64,000 nt of DNA, taken from the NCBI RefSeq assembly GCF_038443385.1, contig NZ_CP151726.1, positions 9,548,001 through 9,612,000 on the forward strand, in the 5' to 3' direction. Origin of the DNA: Stieleria varia. Its GTDB lineage: Bacteria; Planctomycetota; Planctomycetia; Pirellulales; Pirellulaceae. Shown piece by piece: positions 46,205 through 54,224 of this stretch. The translations under genes and the position numbers were made by a program. The notes below the pieces were generated by a model. The model was not told where the DNA came from. It saw only the letters and a list, made by a program, of their open reading frames with translations, and made no database searches. Position 1 is the first letter of the stretch, and every line of letters starts with the position of its first letter.

Positions 46205-46755
46205 CCGTGACAGGCTGCCGCCACACTGCATCCGCTGCAACCGCCACTGCCACAGCCGCTCGATTCGCCACCGCAACCGGGTCCGCAGCCCTCTTGCAAC
46301 AGCTTTGCAAAATGATCCGAGCGGACCGTCTCTTCGTAACAGGCCGCAATCTGCGCCGAGATCCGTTCGGCTATCGCATCGACGTCACCCAGAAAGTGCA
46401 TCACCAGCGCGCCGCCATTGATCATCTGATCCACATCCAACAAGACCGCTTGGCTGCCCGCCTCGGCCAACGCCCGTCGACAGCTCTCCACGGCATCACG
46501 CTTGTGTTGCTCCAGTCGTTCAATCAGCAATTCATCCGATGCGTCGGTCGGCCTCAGAATCTTGTACCCCGGTGCCGCATCGGCCAACTGCCGACTTTGC
46601 GCCGCCGGCGACGTGGAACTGCGTCCACAGACGACCCCCAGCTCCAGGCCACGTGGTGATCGCAGCACAACTCGACAGCCGTGCTCCAAAGTCAGGAGGG
46701 AGCCGGCCACACGGACCTGCGCCAGTGCCCCCACGCGGACGAAATACTGTTCCAT
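46201..46755 (-). CDS. PSP1-domain protein with Cys-rich tail
   Basis: The start is the ATG at 46755, since homologues begin near the first beta strand; an ATG 12 bases further up is also possible. The 184-residue product has the PSP1 pattern (YFVRVGALAQVRV, then GCRVVLRSPRGLELGVVCG and later VLLDVDQMINGGALVMHFLGDVDAIAERISAQI). PSP1 proteins include RicT (YaaT), a factor in RNA processing and phosphorelay in Firmicutes. The C-terminus is a Gly/Cys tail with nine cysteines in about 30 residues (CGPGCGG, CGSGGCSGC), which could bind metal or an iron-sulfur cluster; RicT-family complexes are known to carry such clusters. The gene converges on the kinase-tubulin gene with a four-base overlap. Confidence 0.8.
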   Translation of the reverse strand: MEQYFVRVGALAQVRVAGSLLTLEHGCRVVLRSPRGLELGVVCGRSSTSPAAQSRQLADAAPGYKILRPTDASDELLIERLEQHKRDAVESCRRALAEAGSQAVLLDVDQMINGGALVMHFLGDVDAIAERISAQIAACYEETVRSDHFAKLLQEGCGPGCGGESSGCGSGGCSGCSVAAACHG

Positions 46756-46866
46756 TGGGTTTTTCAATCACAAAATAGTCAGGTGACTTGTCGGATCGCT
46801 CCGCTCTGCCCACCATGGTGGTCGATTTGCCCACGCATCGCAAACCAGCCTTCCCAAAACGGCAAA

Positions 46867-47907
46867 ATGAGCACAGAAATCGACTCCGCCCCCTCCTCTC
46901 TCGAATCGTCCGTGGATAGCCGCGAGCGGGATTTTGACCAATTGGCCTCCGACGTCCTGGAGGGCAAATCGATCAGTCGCGAAGACGCCCTGGCCATCCT
47001 GAATTGCCCCGATGACGAGATTTTGTCTCTGCTGGCCGCCGGCTTTCGGATTCGAAAACGCTTTTTCGGCAAGACAGTGCAGCTGTACTTTCTGATGAAC
47101 GCCAAAAGCGGTTTGTGCCCCGAGGATTGCCACTATTGCAGTCAATCCAAGATTTCCGACGCACCGGTGCCGAAGTACAACATTCTCAAACGTGACAAGT
47201 TGATGGATGCGGCGAAAATTGCCGCCGAGCAAGGTGCCAAGACCTACTGCTTGGTCATCTCAGCTCGTGGCCCCAACGAACGCGAAATGACCGCGGTGGA
47301 AACCATCGTCCCGGAAATCAAACAGAAATATGGCTTGGACATCTGTGCCTGCCTGGGACTGCTGACGCGGGAGCAAGCCGACCGACTCAAGGCATGCGGC
47401 GTGGACCGCGTCAATCACAACCTCAACACCAGCGAAGACCACTACGCAGATATCTGCACGACACACACCTACGCCGATCGCGTCCAAACCCTTCGTCACG
47501 TCCGTGACGCAGGCATGGAAATGTGCAGCGGCGGCATCATCGGCATGGGCGAAACGCATGACGACATCGTCTCGATGGCGATGGATCTGCGAGACTTGGG
47601 CGTGCAATCCATCCCGCTGAATTTCCTCAACTCCATCGACGGCACACCGCTGCAGGGCAAGAAAGACTTGAGCCCTCAAGATTGCCTCCGCGCGCTGGCC
47701 ATGTTCCGATTCGTCAATCCGGATCGCGAACTGCGAATCTCCGGCGGTCGTGAAATCCACCTTCGCTCACTCCAGTCGCTCGGACTCTATGTCGCCAACA
47801 GCGTGTTCGTCGGCGACTACCTGACGACCAAAGGACAAGCACCCGAGGAAGACTACCAGATGGTCCGCGATCTCGGTTTCGAAGTCACCACGTCAGTAGG
47901 CGACTGA
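46867..47907 (+). CDS. bioB: Biotin synthase
   Basis: The start is the ATG at 46867 (346 residues, normal for BioB); the open frame to 46681 lies over the divergent gene. LCPEDCHYCSQS carries the radical-SAM CxxxCxxC cluster. The sequence YFLMNAKSGLCPEDCHYC, the GAKTYCLVISARGP region, and MCSGGIIGMGETHDD and PLNFLNSIDGTPL are all diagnostic of biotin synthase, as is the late LRISGGREIHLRSLQ with the conserved Arg for the 2Fe-2S cluster. It inserts sulfur into dethiobiotin in the cytoplasm. No other biotin genes are adjacent. It is divergent from the PSP1-domain gene across a 111-base gap. Confidence 0.95.
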   Translation: MSTEIDSAPSSLESSVDSRERDFDQLASDVLEGKSISREDALAILNCPDDEILSLLAAGFRIRKRFFGKTVQLYFLMNAKSGLCPEDCHYCSQSKISDAPVPKYNILKRDKLMDAAKIAAEQGAKTYCLVISARGPNEREMTAVETIVPEIKQKYGLDICACLGLLTREQADRLKACGVDRVNHNLNTSEDHYADICTTHTYADRVQTLRHVRDAGMEMCSGGIIGMGETHDDIVSMAMDLRDLGVQSIPLNFLNSIDGTPLQGKKDLSPQDCLRALAMFRFVNPDRELRISGGREIHLRSLQSLGLYVANSVFVGDYLTTKGQAPEEDYQMVRDLGFEVTTSVGD

Positions 47908-48161
47908 AGGAGTCGGTGTCCGGTTACACATTTGCCGCCCGTCGGGTAGGTAGTGTTCCGTTGAGCGTCGCCTACGGCTTTTGAGGTTGCGCCTTTTTGG
48001 GTAACCCGCTGCGCAAGCGAGTGATTCATGGCGATGCTGCGTCGCTGACAAAGTGTTCTGTTCCCGTCACTCTCTGGGGCAAATCGCCCGTGCAGTGTTA
48101 CAATGCCGCAGGTGTTTTTCCAAACTACGAAACACGTCTGCACATCGAAAGAAGCGACGAA
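47908..48161. other. Intergenic region with repeat fragment
   Basis: Includes GCGCAAGCGAGTGATTCA at about 48012, matching one arm of the dispersed palindrome at 7920, and part of the open frame leading into the CDF transporter. The protein frame from 47997 to 48161 is not similar to the family and probably is not translated. Confidence 0.5.
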
Positions 48162-49070
48162 TTGGCTGACCGCACTTCCATCTCACAAACCTACTCTGAA
48201 GTCACACGGGCTGCTGCTCTCGGGCTTGTAGTGAACCTGACTTTAGGAGTCGTGAAACTCATCGGTGGAATCGTCGGCAACTCCTTTGCCCTCATCGCTG
48301 ATGCGGTCAATTCCATCGGCGATGTCGTGACGACAGTGATTGTTCTCTTCGCTCTCCGAGTGGCTCAGCGTCCCGCTGACGCTGAACATCCTTACGGCCA
48401 CACACGAGCAGAAGGGATTGCGGCATCGAACGTGGCTTTGCTTGTCATCATCTCGGCCCTCATGGTCGGCTGGGAGGCGATTCGTCGGATCACGAATCAG
48501 CACGACATTCCTCCCATCTGGACCCTTTGGATCGCCGGCGCCAATATCCTCATCAAAGAGAGCCTCTATCAGTACAACGTGCGTGTTGGAAAACGCACCG
48601 GATCATCCGCCATCATTGCAAATGCATGGGACCACCGCAGCGACGCCTTGTGTGCGCTCGCCGTACTGATCGGCTTGGGCACAATTCGATTCGGTGGATC
48701 ACAATTCGTCTGGGCCGACGAAGTGGCCTCGTTGATTGTGGTCGCTTTCATTGTCTGGTCTGGGGTTCAACTGTTCCGCTCCAGTGCGAGCGAACTGATG
48801 GACGTGCAGGCCGATTCCGAGTTCGTGGATCGAATTCGTGCAGTGGCGATGGCGGTCGCTGGTATTGAGGAAGTAGAAACTCTCTGGGTGCGTAAATCTG
48901 GTCTGGAGTTCTTTGCTGACATTCACATTGAAGTCGATCAACAACTCACAGTCGCAGAAGGACACCGCATTGGCCATCAAGTGAAGGATCGATTGCTCGC
49001 AGAGTTTCCGAACCTGAAAGATGTCCTTGTACATCTGGAACCATTTCCGCACACGCCCGATGCCATATGA
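48162..49070 (+). CDS. Cation diffusion facilitator (CDF) metal transporter
   Basis: The frame is open from an ATG at 47997, but the first 55 residues cross a repeat and lack family features; a TTG at 48162 begins LADRTSISQTYSEVTRAAAL, where homologues normally start. I favour it with moderate certainty. The core has six predicted helices. SFALIADAVNSIGDVVTTVIVLFAL (helix 2), HPYGHTRAEG and IIANAWDHRSDALCALAVLIG (helix 5) hold the metal-site Asp and HxxxD residues of the family. The cytoplasmic C-terminal domain (VDRIRAVAMAVAGIEEVETLWVRKSG, then FFADIHIEVDQQLTVAEGH) is complete. It exports divalent metals such as Zn, Fe or Mn by proton exchange. Confidence 0.9.
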   Translation: MADRTSISQTYSEVTRAAALGLVVNLTLGVVKLIGGIVGNSFALIADAVNSIGDVVTTVIVLFALRVAQRPADAEHPYGHTRAEGIAASNVALLVIISALMVGWEAIRRITNQHDIPPIWTLWIAGANILIKESLYQYNVRVGKRTGSSAIIANAWDHRSDALCALAVLIGLGTIRFGGSQFVWADEVASLIVVAFIVWSGVQLFRSSASELMDVQADSEFVDRIRAVAMAVAGIEEVETLWVRKSGLEFFADIHIEVDQQLTVAEGHRIGHQVKDRLLAEFPNLKDVLVHLEPFPHTPDAI

Positions 49071-49251
49071 ACAAGAAGCCCCCACTGGAAACACAGCAGC
49101 ACGGCGAGTAAGTGCAAAAAAATACTCGTGCTGCAACCCTCCACACATCTTTTTGCCCATTCTGTCTGCTCTCTGCCACAACGCAGCTCTTTGCCTCGTC
49201 GCTGACGTAGTGCTCTGTCCCTGTTTGCTCTGCTGTTTGCTCAAAAAACTG

Positions 49252-49333
49252 GCTCCCCTCTCCCCCAAGAATTTCGCGAAACAAGCCAGCCATCGCCAAC
49301 GACGACGTCGCGAAAATATTGGGGGAGAGGGGC
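49252..49333. repeat. Inverted repeat with C-rich and G-rich arms
   Basis: GCTCCCCTCTCCCCCAAGAA at 49252 pairs with ATATTGGGGGAGAGGGGC ending at 49333, with an internal CGCG-flanked part also symmetric. The G-rich arm continues into CAGGGGGTGAGGGGG. This is a typical dispersed palindrome of this kind of genome. Confidence 0.75.
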
Positions 49334-49480
49334 AGGGGGTGAGGGGGCATGCGTCGCCACCCGACGTGCGAGTGAACAACCAGGAAAACGCGAACGAGAT
49401 TGCCGTCGGTTGGAGGAAGGACTCACGCGAAGGCGCTAAAGCGCGAAGCTGAGGTCGAAATCATTTTCTTCGCGATTTCG

Positions 49481-49717
49481 CGTGAGCTAAGTCGAATCTG
49501 AAAGCCGCGGAGGCGGCGGAAGCGTAAAGCCTGGGACGTCAGTCCCAGGTCACCTACGCAACGATTCCAGGCAAGCCGCGGAGGCGGCGACAGAGTGCGG
49601 GCGATCCTCCGGTGTATCTGTCGCCGCGTCGCGGCTTTCCTGTCGCGATGTTGTGCCCCCATGGGGCTCACGCCCCATGCTTTACGCTGCCGTCGCATCC
49701 GCGACTGAGAACCGGCG
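49481..49717. repeat. 237-bp direct repeat, copy A
   Basis: The segment from CGTGAGCTAAGTCGAATCTG to GCGACTGAGAACCGGCG is found again, about 90% identical, at 51657-51892. It contains nested palindromes: CCTGGGACGTCAGTCCCAGG, GCCGCGGAGGCGGC with its partner GTCGCCGCGTCGCGGC, and ATGGGGCTCACGCCCCAT. It encodes no protein. Confidence 0.88.
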
Positions 49718-49873
49718 AGATGCTGTCATCTCGGTGAAAGTGCCTTTTCCCGAGAAGGCCGTGTGATCCTCGTAATTCGAATCCATCTTCTTGCGTACAA
49801 TGCAGTTGAGCGAGTGATTTAGAAAGCATAAAACTCGCTCAGCCAGCCACCATTGTGCCAATTGAAGTGCCTC

Positions 49874-50677
49874 ATGTTGTTCAAGAGCAACTCTCGTCTC
49901 GGGAACTTGATCCTTGTCGCGATTGCAGTTTTCGCGGCCGTGAGCTTGTCTCGCATGGGGTTAGCGTACGCGCAGATCCAGCGGCTTCACACACGAATTG
50001 TCGAACTGGAACGACAAGACTCGATTAGGAAAGGCATCAACGCCGCGATTCGGGATCAGTACCAGTCCATTGGACGAATTCGCGAAAAAGCAGAGGAGAA
50101 GTTTACGGACTTGCAACTCAAATACGGAGGTTTGGTTGATCGAGGCGGCTCTGTCTTTTCGTTTCGGAGTGTTCCAAGCATTCAAATCGAAGAAGAATCA
50201 CCACCGATCATCTTTCGTGTCATCGTGCCAGAGGGTCGTACCGTGTGGCTTCGTTATGGTGTTTTCCCCAGCAACAATGACATTGTGAAAAACCCACACA
50301 TGTTCCGATCAGCTGATGGGTTAGCCAAGGGAACAGCATTTCAGCATGAAGGGGTTTTTCAGCACCTACTTCCGACCGGTCCACACCTCATCTCGATTCG
50401 ATGCGAGATCGGAGTGAAAGTCCCGATCGAAGTTTTGCTGGACGATCGACGTATTTTGTCAACGGTCTACGAGAGCGGATTCTTTACGTACTACGGCCGT
50501 GACCAGGCATATCAGCACGAACAAGGAGACAGAGAAGTCGGACAAAGATTGCCGTGGCTCTTTTCGAGCGAGATGTACCCACAGACGAATTCAGAGGCGT
50601 CTTTCGAACCTGCACCGCATGCTTGCTCCATCTGGCTCAGTGAAGACAAACTCGACGTCGCTCCGTTTCCGCATTAA
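49874..50677 (+). CDS. Single-span membrane protein, unknown function
   Basis: The ATG at 49874 gives 267 residues; an earlier ATG at 49853 would add seven. After a short basic start there is one membrane helix (LGNLILVAIAVFAAVSLSRMGLAYA), then a coiled coil (IQRLHTRIVELERQD and IRKGINAAIRDQYQSIGRIREKAEEKF), then a beta-rich domain of about 170 residues (PPIIFRVIVPEGRTVWLRYGVFPS, and HLISIRCEIGVKVPIEVLLDDRRI). I recognise no family. The next gene starts two bases after its stop and has the same layout, so the two may form a heteromeric pair. Base composition is lower in G+C than in the neighbouring genes, consistent with acquired DNA. Confidence 0.72.
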   Translation: MLFKSNSRLGNLILVAIAVFAAVSLSRMGLAYAQIQRLHTRIVELERQDSIRKGINAAIRDQYQSIGRIREKAEEKFTDLQLKYGGLVDRGGSVFSFRSVPSIQIEEESPPIIFRVIVPEGRTVWLRYGVFPSNNDIVKNPHMFRSADGLAKGTAFQHEGVFQHLLPTGPHLISIRCEIGVKVPIEVLLDDRRILSTVYESGFFTYYGRDQAYQHEQGDREVGQRLPWLFSSEMYPQTNSEASFEPAPHACSIWLSEDKLDVAPFPH

Positions 50678-50679
50678 CC

Positions 50680-51564
50680 TTGGATACCGAACAAATACAA
50701 TCCGTGTCGTCAACACCGCTTGCGCGACAACGTGTGCCTGTTGGAAACGTCATTTTGTTTTCCATTCTTGCAACGGTGACGGCGTGGGCACTCATTCGCC
50801 ATTCCTCGCTACGTGTTGAAATTGAAGAATTGACCGAACGCATCAATGAACTTGATCCCAGTGATACTCAGCGTTCTCAAGCATACATGAACTCGCAGTA
50901 CGACAAGCGATATGTCTTCTCTGTCATGCGGTCTTGTCGTGCTGCAAACGACATTCCTCGATTCGCGTGTTCCCGCATCATTGTCCAGAAAAAGGGGAGA
51001 GATGGTTCGCTGTTTTATGTGCCGAAGGGAAATCACAAGCTTTTGGTGAGGGCCAGTTGGCGGAAAAGTGAGAAGGATGCGAGAGCAATTGACGATTTGT
51101 TCAACGAATATCCAAATACAAACGGACAATCGTGGACGATCAAGTTACAGGGCGATAGCGGCTACTACTGCCATTGGTTGAGCGAAGACGATCCAGGCAC
51201 AATTGGTTGGCGTCTGACATCAAACAACGAAGAATTTGAAACGGTCTCAGCCGATCTTCCACTTTTTAACTTTTCAGAATCTGACGTTAGCTGGACCAAC
51301 GGAGGTACGGAGATGCGATTCCCCAACGCGTTGATGGGTCATGACCATTCCGATCGCCCCACTGCCTCAGTGAGTCTTGGCCACTGGGATCGAGTTGGCA
51401 AGAATGACAACGAAACTTGGTGTGTGCGGTTCGCGGCTGAAATCATTTCTGACACCCCTGCGGTGATTTGCGTAGAAAGCACGCAATGGTTTGAAGGAAC
51501 CAATGAAAGGAAGATCATTGGAGAATACGTCGGAGACGGGAGATTCCTATTCCTTTCGCGTTGA
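50680..51564 (+). CDS. Single-span membrane protein, unknown function
   Basis: Begins with a TTG at 50680, two bases after the previous stop; a GTG at 50704 is an alternative. A membrane helix (VGNVILFSILATVTAWALI) is followed by a short coiled coil (LRVEIEELTERINELD), then a beta-rich domain of about 210 residues that includes HKLLVRASW and two WxxxD-type segments. The overall plan repeats that of the upstream gene, though the sequences are not obviously similar. I recognise no family. The pair is bracketed by the 237-bp direct repeats, which raises the possibility that it entered as a unit. Confidence 0.7.
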   Translation: MDTEQIQSVSSTPLARQRVPVGNVILFSILATVTAWALIRHSSLRVEIEELTERINELDPSDTQRSQAYMNSQYDKRYVFSVMRSCRAANDIPRFACSRIIVQKKGRDGSLFYVPKGNHKLLVRASWRKSEKDARAIDDLFNEYPNTNGQSWTIKLQGDSGYYCHWLSEDDPGTIGWRLTSNNEEFETVSADLPLFNFSESDVSWTNGGTEMRFPNALMGHDHSDRPTASVSLGHWDRVGKNDNETWCVRFAAEIISDTPAVICVESTQWFEGTNERKIIGEYVGDGRFLFLSR

Positions 51565-52032
51565 CGCACGGAGCTAAGTTCCCCTTAACCGCGTTAAAAA
51601 CCCCCTTTCTGGTCTTACGAAGACGCGAAGGGGGGGTACCTGCTTTCACGCCTTCGCGTGAGCAAAGTCGAATCTGAAAGCCGCGGAGACGGCGGAAGCG
51701 TATAGCCTGGGACGTCAGTCCCAGGTCACCTATGCAACGGTGCTAGGCAAGCCGCGGAGGCGGCGGCAGATTGCGGGCGATCCTCCGATGTATCTATCGC
51801 CGCGTTGCGGCTTTTCTGTTGCGGTGATGCCACCCATGGGGCTCACGCCCCATGCTTTAAGCTGCAGTCGCATCCGCGACTGGGAACTGGCGACAACAAC
51901 GGGGACAGACCGCTTTCTTGATGACGCCAATTCGCATTCCCCGGTTGTCAGGGGGCGGCGATGCCGTCACGATGGGGCTCTTCTTTATTGAGCTTTTCGC
52001 TTTGTCTGGGGGCAAATTGGGGTGCGGAGCAC
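51565..52032. other. Gene-free interval upstream of the YifB-like gene
   Basis: About 470 bases. CCCCCTTTCTGG and GCGAAGGGGGGG near 51601-51638 form a small palindrome, followed by direct repeat copy B. The last part has GGGGTGCGGAGCACATG, which holds the ribosome-binding site of the next gene. No gene is visible. Confidence 0.55.
51657..51892. repeat. 237-bp direct repeat, copy B
   Basis: The second copy of the repeat at 49481-49717, in the same orientation. It begins CGTGAGCAAAGTCGAATCTG and ends GCGACTGGGAACTGGCG. The two differ at about one base in ten, and the nested palindromes are conserved, which suggests that structure matters. Confidence 0.88.
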
Positions 52033-53580
52033 ATGCTAGCACGACTGAAAACGTTTACGTTGCTGGGCATCGAAGCGATGCCGGTCGACGTGGAAGTCGA
52101 TATCTCGCCAGCGGCAATGCCCAAGACCATTCTGGTCGGATTGCCCGACACGGCCGTCAAAGAATCCACACACCGCGTCGAACGGGCGATCGTCAACAGC
52201 GGCTTCACCCGCCCCCACGACCGTGTCGTGATCAACTTGGCACCCGGTGACCTGCCCAAACAAGCCGCTTCGTTTGACTTGCCCGTCGCTCTGGGCGTCC
52301 TGGCGGGCAGCGGACAACTGATCCCCGATCGACTGGAACACTACGCGATCGTCGGCGAACTGGCTTTGGAAGGTTTCACTCGCCCGGTGAAAGGTGCCCT
52401 GTCGATCGCGATCGAGACCGCTAAGAACGAAGGACTACGCGGCATCGTGCTGCCGGCCGAGAACGCAGGCGAAGCCGCCGTGGTGGAAGGCATCGAAGTG
52501 ATCCCGGTGGAAAGCCTCGCGCAAGCCGTCGCGTTCATGGCCGGTGAAATCGACATCGCGCCGGCGCCCAGTCGCCTGACCGAGCTGTTCGAACAATTCA
52601 GCATCTACGACGTGGACTTCGGCGACGTGCGAGGCCAAGAGTCTGCCAAGCGAGCCATGACCCTGGCCGCCGCCGGACGCCACAACCTGATCATGATCGG
52701 TCCACCGGGATCGGGTAAAACGATGCTCGCCAAACGCATGCCCACGGTCTTGCCGCAACTGGGCGCGCCCGAGTCGATCGAGACCACGCGGATCTATAGC
52801 GCATTGGGGCAACTGCCGTCCGGACAACCGTTGCTCGCGCGGCGTCCCTTTCGTAGTCCCCACCACACGATCAGCGACGCCGGTTTGGTCGGAGGCGGCA
52901 GCCCTCCCTCGCCAGGCGAGATCAGCAAAGCACACAATGGGATCCTGTTTCTGGACGAGTTGCCCGAGTTCAACCGCAAGACGCTTGAGGTCATGCGGCA
53001 ACCACTGGAAGACGGCGTGGTCACCATCTCACGAGCGTTGCGTTCGACGACCTTTCCCGCGGACTTCATGCTCATCGCGGCGGCTAATCCTTGTCCATGC
53101 GGTTATCGCTCCGATCCCCGACGCGCGTGCAACTGCACGCCGCCGCAGGTGGAGAAGTACATGAGCAAGATCTCGGGACCGTTGATGGACCGCATCGACA
53201 TTCATATCGAAGTCCCCGCGGTGCCGTTCGACGAGCTGGCGGGCAAGTCCGCAGCCGGCACCAATAGCCAAGCCATGCGTGACGATGTCGCGCGAGCGCG
53301 GGAGGCTCAGTCCGATCGTTTCTCCGACGGTCCCGCGGACGTCCGTTACAACGCCCAGATGACGAGCCGACAAGTGCGTGAGTTCTGCAAGCTCACCACG
53401 ACCTGCCAACAAATGCTTCGACACAGCGTCGAGGAAATGGGTTTGTCCGCCCGAGCGCACGACAAGATCTTACGCGTCGCCCGCACGATCGCGGACGTCG
53501 CCTCTGCACCGGACATCAACGAAGAGCACCTCGCCGAAGCCATCGGCTACCGAAGCCTCGACCGAGACTTGTGGACATAG
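52033..53580 (+). CDS. YifB/ComM-type Mg-chelatase-like AAA+ ATPase
   Basis: The ATG at 52033, with GGAG five bases upstream, gives 515 residues, normal for the family; the frame is open to 51961 but that part is not conserved. The N-terminal ChlI-like domain starts MLARLKTFTLLGIEAMPVDVEVDISP and includes GLPDTAVKES. The AAA+ part has Walker A GPPGSGKT, RPFRSPHHTISDAGLVGGG, GILFLDELPEF and AAANPCPCGY. A C-terminal Mg_chelatase_C domain ends IGYRSLDRDLW. In competent bacteria ComM acts as a branch-migration helicase in DNA uptake; YifB-like proteins elsewhere are conserved but less well understood. It lies alone on its strand, without a competence gene nearby. Confidence 0.95.
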   Translation: MLARLKTFTLLGIEAMPVDVEVDISPAAMPKTILVGLPDTAVKESTHRVERAIVNSGFTRPHDRVVINLAPGDLPKQAASFDLPVALGVLAGSGQLIPDRLEHYAIVGELALEGFTRPVKGALSIAIETAKNEGLRGIVLPAENAGEAAVVEGIEVIPVESLAQAVAFMAGEIDIAPAPSRLTELFEQFSIYDVDFGDVRGQESAKRAMTLAAAGRHNLIMIGPPGSGKTMLAKRMPTVLPQLGAPESIETTRIYSALGQLPSGQPLLARRPFRSPHHTISDAGLVGGGSPPSPGEISKAHNGILFLDELPEFNRKTLEVMRQPLEDGVVTISRALRSTTFPADFMLIAAANPCPCGYRSDPRRACNCTPPQVEKYMSKISGPLMDRIDIHIEVPAVPFDELAGKSAAGTNSQAMRDDVARAREAQSDRFSDGPADVRYNAQMTSRQVREFCKLTTTCQQMLRHSVEEMGLSARAHDKILRVARTIADVASAPDINEEHLAEAIGYRSLDRDLWT

Positions 53581-54224
53581 CCACGGTTCTCAAGCATGCC
53601 AAAGGGGTCAGACCTACTTGTTTTAGTTTGGGGCCCAGCTGGGCTGCGGTTTTCCTTTCTCAGCCGGAAAGATCGATGCTTTTTTCTTTCTATCGCAGTG
53701 AATGAAAGACTTGCTCGCGTCAAACCGTCAGCTCGAATCTTTTTGCCCACCCATTTTTCTGACTACTGGACACCTGACTCGATACAAGAACCTTTCCAGT
53801 TCCGCGTCACTGCCACGATGAGTTCGGTAAAGTTTTCTTGCGAAGTCGTTATTCTTTCGCGGGGAGTTCGCCTGCTGCGTATCGGGACGGAGCAAGGGCA
53901 GAAAAATGTGTGGGCAAGACAATGAAGTGCTCAGAAGTGCTCGGGATAGAAGACGCCTTGTGCACACACGGAAGCGGGTAGGTCTCTTTGTGTTTTAGGT
54001 TGGAGGCGAGTTAGGCTGCGGTTTTCCATTCGCAGTCGCGAACATCGATGCTCAGAGCACGTCGCTGTGCCCAACGCGGCGCACCCTGGGACGATGAACG
54101 CTGGACCGAATCGATCGCGCGACGACTGAACCTCGAGTCCACCCTGCGATCAAAGGTGAATCCCTTGAGTCCAAAAAGAAGGCGAAACGCAAAATAAAGA
54201 GTCCTGACACCTTTTGGCTTCGTT
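53581..54224. other. Gene-free interval with decayed mobile sequence
   Basis: About 640 bases. Two stretches, near 53604-53680 and 53972-54052, share GGCTGCGGTTTTCC followed by CATCGATGCT or GATCGATGCTTTT and look like diverged copies of one repeat. The second runs into the decayed transposase fragment listed separately. CCTGACACCTTTTGGC at about 54207 resembles a REP-associated flank. Confidence 0.45.
54048..54197 (+). pseudogene. C-terminal fragment of a REP-associated tyrosine transposase
   Basis: A 49-residue frame ends in TAA and contains CAQRGAPWDDERWTESIARR followed by LNLESTLRSK. This matches the end of RayT / Y1_Tnp REP-associated transposases, where RG.P.G...W....A..L.LE.TLR. is standard. 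The catalytic HUH and tyrosine parts are absent, so the gene is broken. The palindromes scattered through the window may be the kind of element such transposases act on, but no intact copy is present here. Confidence 0.65.

Larger units (their letters stand above)
49071..49873. other. Gene-free, repeat-rich interval
   Basis: About 800 bases between the CDF transporter and the first of two unknown membrane proteins. It contains an inverted repeat at 49252-49333 and one copy of the direct repeat at 49481-49717. The start of the next gene is preceded by no strong ribosome-binding site. I see no gene in this stretch. Confidence 0.6.
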
